Shown here: positions 1 through 5,127 of the stretch, in pieces
How the letters are laid out: every line of letters begins with the position of its first letter
Numbering within the stretch: position 1 is the first letter of the stretch
From: Chloroflexota bacterium
GTDB taxonomy: Bacteria; Chloroflexota; Anaerolineae; 4572-78
Assembly (NCBI GenBank): GCA_024278015.1
Contig: JAJRUC010000108.1
Location: 1-9,713 of the forward strand
Direction: 5' to 3'
DNA: 9,713 nucleotides
Translations under genes and position numbers: made by a program
The notes under the pieces: generated by a model
The model's database searches: none
What the model saw: only the letters and a program-made list of their open reading frames with translations
Told to the model about the DNA's origin: nothing

Positions 1-532
1 CGCGCCGGTGGCGGTAAAAAATAGCGGGGTCAACGCCAAATTGCGGAATTTCGACGATGGGGCCGTTGTCGCCTTTGGCCTGCCACACCTGTTGGGCTTC
101 GGCGTTGCCCACAATCAGGGTGTCGGCGCGGTTAAGGACGTATTTTTCCAGCCGGTTGAAGGGCGGCGGGTAGCGACGATGCAAATTTTGCCAGGTAAAA
201 ACCACCGTTTTGGCCCCGGCTTTTCGGGCCGTCCGCATGGCGTGGAAGGTGGCGAAATTGTACGGCTCTTCATCAATGTGCATCACATCGGGCGCAACAT
301 CGGCCACAATACGCTTGAGCGCGGGATAATAATGCAGGTGAAAATTGCCGTCAAAAGCGATGTCCGCCACCAGCAGATTATAGCCGTCGGTGTAAATTTT
401 TTCCAATCGGCTGCCGGCCCACGCCGGGGGAACCACCACCGTCAGATTGATGTCGTTAAAGCGGGCAATTTCTTCCAGCTTTTTCTGGTACGCGCCCACC
501 ACCAACGCCTTGGAAATCATTAAAACGTTCAA
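1..532 (-). CDS. Glycosyltransferase, GT4-like, N-terminal part (runs off left edge)
   Basis: This is a partial gene: about 177 N-terminal residues are visible and the C-terminus lies beyond base 1. The preferred start is TTG at 532-530, giving MNVLMISKALVVGAYQKKLE; an ATG four codons later (520-518) is the alternative. The TTG start overlaps the TGA of the upstream glycosyltransferase by 4 nt (TTGA), which suggests translational coupling. The N-terminal strand (NVLMISKALVVGAYQ) and later stretches such as DVMHIDEEPYNFAT, KTVVFTWQNLHRRYPPPFNR and DTLIVGNAEAQQVW look like the acceptor-side Rossmann domain of GT-B family 4 transferases. The donor-binding half with the E-x7-E motif would be outside the window. 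It probably transfers a sugar from a nucleotide donor during surface glycan synthesis; donor and acceptor cannot be read. Fold confidence is good, specificity unknown. Confidence 0.82.
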   Translation of the reverse strand, partial: MNVLMISKALVVGAYQKKLEEIARFNDINLTVVVPPAWAGSRLEKIYTDGYNLLVADIAFDGNFHLHYYPALKRIVADVAPDVMHIDEEPYNFATFHAMRTARKAGAKTVVFTWQNLHRRYPPPFNRLEKYVLNRADTLIVGNAEAQQVWQAKGDNGPIVEIPQFGVDPAIFYRHRR

Positions 533-1668
533 CGGGCCACATCCTTGTACGCTTGCAAAGTTTGCAGGGCCGTTTGCTGCCAGCTAAATTGCTGCGCCTG
601 CTGATAGCCCCGGTTCGCCAAATCGTTGTACGTGTCTTCCTGAATGGTCAGGGCGATGATTGGGCCGGCCATGTGGCGGGTATCGTCCGGGGCCACGGCA
701 AAAGCGGCAGAGCCGGTCAGCTCCGGCAGCGACGAGACATTGGTGGTGACTACGGGCGTGCCGCAAGCCATCGCTTCCAGTACCGGCAGGCCGAAACCTT
801 CGTAGCGAGAGGGGTACACAAACAGCCGGGCGGCACTGTACAAGGCCCGTTTGTCGGCTTCGTCAATCCAGCCGGGGGTGACGATGTGTTGTTCAAGGCC
901 CAGGTCGCGGGCAATTTTCAGCGGGTCGGGGAAGAAGGGCGTGTCGGCGGCGGGCAGTTTGCCGGCCAGCGCCAGTTTCAGGTCATCGCCCAGGCCGGCG
1001 GCCACAAAGGTCCAGGCGTGCAGCAGCGCCCGCAAATTTTTTCGGACATCTAAGCCGCCCATGTACAGGGCGAAGGTTTCCGGCAGGTTGTATTTTTGGC
1101 TGACGGCCTCAATTTCGGCCCAGTCTTCAACCGGCTCAAAGTGCGGGGCGGGGGCCAGGTAAACCGTCCGCACCCGGTCCGGCGGCAGGTTCAGACGGGC
1201 CAGCACATCGCGGCGGCCGGCATTGGAATCGGTCAGCGCCAAATCGGCATTGGCCGCCGAGGCGCCCACCAGACTGGTGTACAAGCGCACCGCCCCGCCG
1301 CCCCGGTATTCGGGCAGCACCATCGGAATGATGTCGTGGATAGTGACCACGGTGGGCAGCAGCGGCCGCAGCGCACTGCCCCAGTACGGCACGTGGGCCA
1401 CATCGGCCCCCAGTTGGCGGGCAATTTGGGGGAACCGGAGTTGCTCGAAGCGCACCTTGCCCCAAGGCCCGGCCCCACAGGCCGCCGGATGCACCGTAAC
1501 CTGCTCCGGCCAGGCCGGCGAGACCTCTCGCACGGCGAAGTCCGGCGCCACCAGCGCAATTTCCAGATTCGGCTCAATACGGGTTAAGGCCGGCACCAAA
1601 TAGCGCAGATACTGGCCGCTGCCGGTATTAATCTGGTTATAAAACCAGGCATTAATGGCGATTTTCAT
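529..1668 (-). CDS. Glycosyltransferase family 4 (GT-B fold), 379 aa
   Basis: This is a complete retaining GT-B glycosyltransferase. The N-terminal half (about 1-190) starts MKIAINAWFYNQINTGSGQY, with the Gly-rich loop after strand 1 that is usual in the family, and has TIHDIIP at about 109-115. The C-terminal donor-binding half carries LYMGGLDVRKNL (about 201-212, with the phosphate-contacting K210) and PSRYEGFGLPVLEAMACGTP (about 286-305), containing the E-x7-E pair E290/E298. The length fits the mannosyl/glucosyl-transferase branch. No signal peptide or membrane segment is seen, so it should act at the cytoplasmic side of the membrane. It lies 96 nt downstream of galE and overlaps the next glycosyltransferase by 4 nt. 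The ATG at 1668 has a Shine-Dalgarno-like AAGGAGG at 1687-1681, about 12 nt away and just outside the neighbouring inverted repeat. The sugar transferred is not predictable from sequence. Confidence 0.93.
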   Translation of the reverse strand: MKIAINAWFYNQINTGSGQYLRYLVPALTRIEPNLEIALVAPDFAVREVSPAWPEQVTVHPAACGAGPWGKVRFEQLRFPQIARQLGADVAHVPYWGSALRPLLPTVVTIHDIIPMVLPEYRGGGAVRLYTSLVGASAANADLALTDSNAGRRDVLARLNLPPDRVRTVYLAPAPHFEPVEDWAEIEAVSQKYNLPETFALYMGGLDVRKNLRALLHAWTFVAAGLGDDLKLALAGKLPAADTPFFPDPLKIARDLGLEQHIVTPGWIDEADKRALYSAARLFVYPSRYEGFGLPVLEAMACGTPVVTTNVSSLPELTGSAAFAVAPDDTRHMAGPIIALTIQEDTYNDLANRGYQQAQQFSWQQTALQTLQAYKDVAR

Positions 1669-1690
1669 AATCTTTCACCCCCTCCTTACT

Positions 1691-1711
1691 CCTCCCCCTT
1701 AAAGGGGGAGG
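1691..1711. repeat. Perfect 10-bp inverted repeat (CCTCCCCCTT / AAGGGGGAGG)
   Basis: Arms 1691-1700 and 1702-1711 are perfect reverse complements separated by a single A. It lies between galE and the glycosyltransferase. The 25 nt from 1691 to 1715 match 21 of 25 positions of the minus strand at 3546-3522, so this is one copy of a small dispersed repeat. No T-run follows on the transcribed (minus) strand, so it is not a textbook terminator, though the RNA would fold strongly. Confidence 0.75.
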
Positions 1712-1718
1712 AAATAGT

Positions 1719-1744
1719 CCCCCCTCCCTTTAAAGGAAGGGGGG
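1719..1744. repeat. Second G/C-tract inverted repeat, 13-bp arms, one mismatch
   Basis: Left arm CCCCCCTCCCTTT (1719-1731) pairs with AAAGGAAGGGGGG (1732-1744) with one mismatch and no spacer. It sits 7 nt from the 1691-1711 repeat, and a further G-rich run (GGGGAGGGGGAGGG, 1741-1754) follows it. Together the two repeats fill almost the whole 96-nt gap between galE and the glycosyltransferase. The pair may be a small non-autonomous element or an mRNA-processing hairpin; no transposase or target-site duplication was recognised. Confidence 0.65.
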
Positions 1745-1764
1745 AGGGGGAGGGTATACCTTGT

Positions 1765-2742
1765 CTATCCTTCGTACCCGTCGGGGTATTTTTGGTGCCA
1801 CGCCCACGCGCTTTCGATGATGCTGCGCAGGCCGGGGTACTGCGGCTGCCAGCCCAATTCCTGCCTGATTCGCTCGCTGTCGGCTATCAAAATATCGGGG
1901 TCGCCGGGGCGGCGGGGGCCAATTTCAACGGGGATGGGCCGGCCGGTCACTGCGCGGGCGGTCTGCACCAGTTCCATAATGCTGTAGCCTTTGCCGTTGC
2001 CCAGGTTATAGGTTCGGCTGCCCCGGTTCAGGGCGTGCAGAGCCAGAATGTGCGCCTGGGCCAGATCGAGTACATGCACGTAATCCCGAATACACGTGCC
2101 GTCGGGGGTGTCGTAATCGTCCCCAAACACAATGAGCTTTTCGCGCTTGCCACGGGCCACTTCCAGCACAATGGGAATCAGGTGCAATTCCGGGTGATGG
2201 TCTTCGCCCCGTTCCGGGGTGGCGCCGGCGGCGTTAAAATAGCGCAGGGCCGCAAATCGAAAATCATAAATTTTGTCCAGCCAGTGCAAATATCGTTCGA
2301 TGATGAATTTTGATTCGCCGTAGGGGCTGCCGGGCACAATGCGCTCGGTGGCGGCGATGGGGATTTTTTCCGGGTCATCGAAGAGGTTGGCTGTGGAAGA
2401 CAACACGAATTTTCGCACGCCGTTTTCTACCGCCGCTTGCAACAGGTTGAGGGCGTTGGTCACGTTTTCGCCCAGATACAAAAACGGCTTCGCCATCGAT
2501 TCGCCGACCAGGGTGTGCGAGGCAAAGTGCATCACCGCTTCAATGGCGTGGGCCTTGAACACGGCCTCAATGTCGGCCCGATTGGCCAGGTCGCCCTGGA
2601 TGAAGGTAGCCTGGGGATGAACGGCGTGTTTGTGGCCCTGATACAAATTATCAAAGACCACCACCGTTTCTCCGGCCTGCGCCAATTGTTCAACAACCAC
2701 GCTGCCAATGTATCCGGCCCCGCCGGTGACTAAAATATTCAC
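1765..2742 (-). CDS. galE: UDP-glucose 4-epimerase, 325 aa
   Basis: This extended short-chain dehydrogenase interconverts UDP-glucose and UDP-galactose in the cytoplasm through a 4-keto intermediate on bound NAD. The start is GTG at 2742-2740, read as Met (MNILVTGGAGYIG), with a strong AGGAGG 5 nt upstream (2753-2748). The NAD motif GGAGYIG is at 7-13 and the ribose-binding acid at D31. MHFASHTLVGESM (71-83) is typical of GalE. SSTANLF (115-121) gives the active-site Ser/Thr, and SPYGESK (139-145) carries the catalytic Y141 and K145. RYFNAAGA (167-174), CIRDYVHVLDLAQAH (217-231) and RRPGDPD (277-283) complete the GalE signature. The usual VYG after the SST motif is replaced by LFDD, a small local deviation. 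The length is near the short end of the family. It heads the glycosyltransferase genes, fitting a role in supplying UDP-Gal or UDP-GalNAc. Related 4-epimerases acting on other UDP sugars cannot be excluded. Confidence 0.94.
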   Translation of the reverse strand: MNILVTGGAGYIGSVVVEQLAQAGETVVVFDNLYQGHKHAVHPQATFIQGDLANRADIEAVFKAHAIEAVMHFASHTLVGESMAKPFLYLGENVTNALNLLQAAVENGVRKFVLSSTANLFDDPEKIPIAATERIVPGSPYGESKFIIERYLHWLDKIYDFRFAALRYFNAAGATPERGEDHHPELHLIPIVLEVARGKREKLIVFGDDYDTPDGTCIRDYVHVLDLAQAHILALHALNRGSRTYNLGNGKGYSIMELVQTARAVTGRPIPVEIGPRRPGDPDILIADSERIRQELGWQPQYPGLRSIIESAWAWHQKYPDGYEG

Positions 2743-2747
2743 AATAT

Positions 2748-2753
2748 CCTCCT
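2748..2753 (-). promoter_or_regulatory. Ribosome binding site deciding the galE GTG start
   Basis: AGGAGG on the minus strand is 5 nt before GTG at 2742. This is the best Shine-Dalgarno match in the window and fixes a non-ATG start directly before the NAD-binding strand. Confidence 0.8.
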
Positions 2754-2760
2754 GTTGGCT

Positions 2761-2788
2761 GTTTCGGGTTTCAGGTTTCGAGTTTAAA
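2761..2788. repeat. Four imperfect 7-nt tandem units in the galE leader
   Basis: On the plus strand the units are GTTTCGG, GTTTCAG, GTTTCGA and GTTTAAA, all sharing GTTT with two or three variable bases. The last unit runs into the 12-bp palindrome GAGTTTAAACTC at 2780-2791. The block occupies almost all of the predicted galE 5' UTR, between the predicted transcription start (about 2792) and the Shine-Dalgarno (2753-2748). Its role is unknown; it could be an operator or a sequence drifting by slippage. Confidence 0.6.
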
Positions 2789-2798
2789 CTCAGCGTAA

Positions 2799-2826
2799 AT
2801 TATACTTGTCCAAATTCAGAGAGCAA
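2799..2826 (-). promoter_or_regulatory. Predicted sigma70-type promoter of galE
   Basis: The minus strand carries TTGCTC (2826-2821), a 16-nt spacer, then a perfect TATAAT (2804-2799). It would start RNA near 2792 and give a leader of about 50 nt. The -35 box is only a half match. It lies just past the stop codon of the upstream lipoprotein gene, so galE may be transcribed both from here and by read-through. Confidence 0.5.
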
Positions 2827-2829
2827 TTA

Positions 2830-3468
2830 TCAGGGGGCGGCGCGAATCCGGAACAGGCCGGGCATCGGCGCGGTCAGCGGCTCCACCGAGCGGGCCGCCA
2901 GGGTCAGGCCGATGTCCGGGCCGGTCACTTCCAGGCGCACAACGAAGCCGGTTTGGGTATTAAGCCAGGCAGTCAGGGTTTGGCCGCCGGAGTAGGTCAG
3001 GCTGATTTTTTGCACAGGGTCGCCGCGAGACCGGCCGGTTTGGGCCGATTGCGGCTGCCCGGACAGCAGACCGTCGACGAGCGCCCAGGCGTGGCTGACC
3101 GGAGCAAAGGGCAGGCCGGCGGCGGGACCGCGCGCAGGAGGCGTGTCTTCCAGCCGGTTGAACCAGATGGCGGTTGTCCCATCATTAATGTAAACCAGCC
3201 CCACCCAACCGGGCGCGTCCGCCTCCAGAATCTCGAAGCGCTGCTGCCGGGCCGCTGCGGTGAGCCAGGCTTCAAACACAAGGGGGCCGGGCAAGGGCGA
3301 TTGCGCCCATTGCAGCGACCATTGTCCGCGCTGCGCCTGCCGCCACGCCGCCGAAAGTTCGGCTTGCAGCGTATTCGGGTTGGGAGCGACGGCCGGCGAC
3401 GCGCAAGCCGTCAACGCCCACCACAGACCGAGCAATACCGCCACAGGGCCGTAACGGGTTTTTGTCAT
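2830..3468 (-). CDS. Predicted lipoprotein, LolA-like fold, 212 aa
   Basis: The chosen start is ATG at 3468-3466, with GAGG about 8 nt upstream and a lipoprotein signal directly after it. An in-frame extension of 31 codons would start inside the leader repeat and precede the signal peptide, so it is rejected. Residues 1-21 form a basic start (MTKTR), a hydrophobic core (VAVLLGLWWA) and the lipobox LTAC, with C22 as the lipid-modified residue. A short SPAVAPNP linker follows. The rest alternates short hydrophobic strands, with WVGLVYINDGTTAIWFNRL in the middle and LTAWLNTQTGFVVRLEVTG followed by a Pro-rich end (VEPLTAPMPGLFRI). That pattern recalls LolA/outer-membrane lipoprotein-sorting-like beta half-barrels, but I cannot confirm the family. 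It would sit on the outer face of the cytoplasmic membrane. It lies 87 nt upstream of galE on the same strand, and its function is unknown. Confidence 0.78.
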   Translation of the reverse strand: MTKTRYGPVAVLLGLWWALTACASPAVAPNPNTLQAELSAAWRQAQRGQWSLQWAQSPLPGPLVFEAWLTAAARQQRFEILEADAPGWVGLVYINDGTTAIWFNRLEDTPPARGPAAGLPFAPVSHAWALVDGLLSGQPQSAQTGRSRGDPVQKISLTYSGGQTLTAWLNTQTGFVVRLEVTGPDIGLTLAARSVEPLTAPMPGLFRIRAAP

Positions 3469-3521
3469 GTCGCAATCCTCATTGTAATTGAAAATCTGCT
3501 CACCTCTTTGAAGAAGGAGAC

Positions 3522-3546
3522 ATTTCTTCCCCTTTTCAGGGGGAAG
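3522..3546 (-). repeat. Dispersed inverted-repeat copy in lipoprotein leader
   Basis: On the minus strand the 25 nt match 21 of 25 positions of the repeat at 1691-1715. The inner arms CTTCCCC (3526-3532) and GGGGAAG (3540-3546) can form a 7-bp stem with a 7-nt loop. It lies in the predicted long 5' leader of the lipoprotein gene, about 55 nt before the ATG, so it could affect leader folding or RNA stability. Confidence 0.65.
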
Positions 3547-3629
3547 GTCAGGCAGGGGCAAAGAATTGGACTTTCAGATTTTGCGCCTTTGTCGAATCCG
3601 GAATTGCGCAGGATAAATTGTCTCCGTTG

Positions 3630-3658
3630 ATTATGCCCGCTTTGCGCACAGTCGTCAA
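3630..3658 (-). promoter_or_regulatory. Predicted sigma70-type promoter of the lipoprotein gene
   Basis: The minus strand has TTGACG (3658-3653), a 17-nt spacer and CATAAT (3635-3630), close to consensus at both boxes. The RNA would start near 3623 and have a leader of about 155 nt. It is back-to-back with the rimO promoter, with 6 nt between the -35 boxes. Confidence 0.6.
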
Positions 3659-3664
3659 TGTTTA

Positions 3665-3693
3665 TTGCAAGCCCCCGTGAATTCGAGTACAAT
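3665..3693 (+). promoter_or_regulatory. Predicted sigma70-type promoter of rimO
   Basis: TTGCAA (3665-3670), a 17-nt spacer and TACAAT (3688-3693) give a good match. The expected start of RNA is about 3700-3703, at or just before the rimO ATG at 3703. No Shine-Dalgarno lies in the few bases between, so the message may be leaderless. Confidence 0.6.
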
Positions 3694-3702
3694 TATCGCA
3701 TA

Positions 3703-5079
3703 ATGAAAAGACGAAAACCGGGAAATTCTCCCCAATTTTATCTGTTGACGCTGGGTTGCGCCAAAAATATCGTTGATTCCGAAGGCATCAGCGAATTGCT
3801 GACCGAACAACGCTACCGCGCCACCACAGACCCCGCCCAGGCCGATGTACTCATCGTTAATACCTGCGGCTTTTTACAGGCCGCCACAGACGAATCGATG
3901 GGAGCCTTGCAGGAATTGGCCGCCATGAAGCGGCCCGGCCAACTGCTCATTGCCGCCGGATGCATGGCCCAGCGCTTCGGCAGCCAAATCAGCGCCGAAG
4001 TGAACGGCCGGGACGGCATCATCGGCACGCGCTCATGGCCCGATATTGTGCCCTTTGTGCAATCCCTGCGAGACACCATCGACGCCCGCCGCCGGCCGGT
4101 TTACCACCTGCCGGAAACCGGCGACACCCCCATCGAGACCATTGCCTTGCAACGCAATACCCTGCCCGTTTCCGGCAGCGCCTATTTAAAAATCAGCGAC
4201 GGCTGTTCCGCGCCGTGCGCCTTTTGCACCATTCCCTCTTTCAAGGGGCAAAATCGCAGCCGCCCCCGCAAACATATTCTGGCCGAAGCCCGACGGCTGG
4301 CCGCGCAAGGCGTACACGAACTGATTATCATTGCCCAGGATACTACCGCCTATGGCCGCGATTGGGGCCAGCAGGCCGGCCTGCCCACCCTGCTGGCCGA
4401 CATCGTCCGCGCCGCGCCGGAAGTTGACTGGCTGCGGCTGATGTACGCCTACCCCGGCCACGCCGACCAACGGCTGCTGGAGGCGATGGCCGCCCATCCC
4501 CAAATTTTGCCCTACATCGATATGCCCCTGCAACACGGCCACCCGGACACGCTAAAACGTATGCGCCGCCCCCACAATGTGGAAAAGCTGTTGCGCTGGG
4601 TGGAAGATTATCGCCGCCTGCTGCCGCAAGCCGCCTTCCGCACCACCTTCATTGTGGGCTACCCCGGCGAAACCGAAGCCGAATTTCAGGGCTTGCTCGA
4701 TTTCATCGAGGCGGTGCAGTTTGACCGGGTGGGCGCTTTCACCTTCTCGCCGGAACCGGACACACCGGCCTTTAATTTGCCGCATCAAATTCCCGCCGAC
4801 CTGCAACAGGAACGCTGGGAACGGCTGATGGCCCGGCAGCAGCCCATTTCGCTGAAGCGCAACCAGTTTTTTGTGGGCCAAACGCTGCCCGTGCTGGTGG
4901 AAGGCGTGGACAATGGCGTGAGCGTGGCTCGCTCTTACCGCGACGCGCCCGAAATTGACGGCTACGTGATTATTGAAGATGCCCTGCCCGCCGGAGAAAT
5001 GGTCAATGTGCTGGTGACGGGCGCTATGGAATATGACCTGCTGGCTGTTCCGGCGCACAAACCGGTACTGGTAAAATAG
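3703..5079 (+). CDS. rimO: Ribosomal protein S12 methylthiotransferase RimO, 458 aa
   Basis: This radical-SAM enzyme adds a methylthio group to the conserved Asp of 30S protein S12 (Asp89 in E. coli numbering), using two 4Fe-4S clusters. The N-terminal UPF0004 domain has its three cluster cysteines: C19 in LGCAKNIVDSE, C55 in NTCGF and C87 in AGCMAQ. The radical-SAM domain starts at LKISDGCSAPCAFCTIPSF, with C168, C172 and C175 in the C-x3-C-x2-C motif. DMPLQHGHPDTLKRMRRP and FIVGYPGETEAEF are typical of methylthiotransferases. The C-terminal TRAM domain (about 383-447) ends with RSYRDAPEIDGYV, which favours RimO over the tRNA enzyme MiaB. The start is ATG 3703, 17 codons before LGCAKN; an upstream ATG at 3658 would overlap the predicted promoter and is not preferred. 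No Shine-Dalgarno is visible. Length is normal, with no missing key residue. The histidine kinase gene follows 48 nt downstream. Confidence 0.96.
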   Translation: MKRRKPGNSPQFYLLTLGCAKNIVDSEGISELLTEQRYRATTDPAQADVLIVNTCGFLQAATDESMGALQELAAMKRPGQLLIAAGCMAQRFGSQISAEVNGRDGIIGTRSWPDIVPFVQSLRDTIDARRRPVYHLPETGDTPIETIALQRNTLPVSGSAYLKISDGCSAPCAFCTIPSFKGQNRSRPRKHILAEARRLAAQGVHELIIIAQDTTAYGRDWGQQAGLPTLLADIVRAAPEVDWLRLMYAYPGHADQRLLEAMAAHPQILPYIDMPLQHGHPDTLKRMRRPHNVEKLLRWVEDYRRLLPQAAFRTTFIVGYPGETEAEFQGLLDFIEAVQFDRVGAFTFSPEPDTPAFNLPHQIPADLQQERWERLMARQQPISLKRNQFFVGQTLPVLVEGVDNGVSVARSYRDAPEIDGYVIIEDALPAGEMVNVLVTGAMEYDLLAVPAHKPVLVK

Positions 5080-5127
5080 AAAAGATTGCGGTTTTCCCTG
5101 CCACATCTGTTTGTACAGGTTAGGTTT

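Noticed and set aside
8..523. Plus-strand open frame at the left edge
   Set aside because: The opposite strand encodes a convincing glycosyltransferase N-terminus coupled to its neighbour, so this is a shadow.
1669..1764. Rho-independent terminator after galE
   Set aside because: Strong stems are present but no T-run follows them on the minus strand, so I list them as repeats only.
3469..3561. N-terminal extension of the lipoprotein gene to 3561
   Set aside because: It would place 31 polar residues before the signal peptide and encode part of the leader repeat.
2806..3630. Plus-strand open frame of 274 codons across the lipoprotein gene and leader
   Set aside because: The minus strand has a lipobox and a well-placed promoter and ribosome binding site; the plus product is Arg/Gly-rich with no motif.
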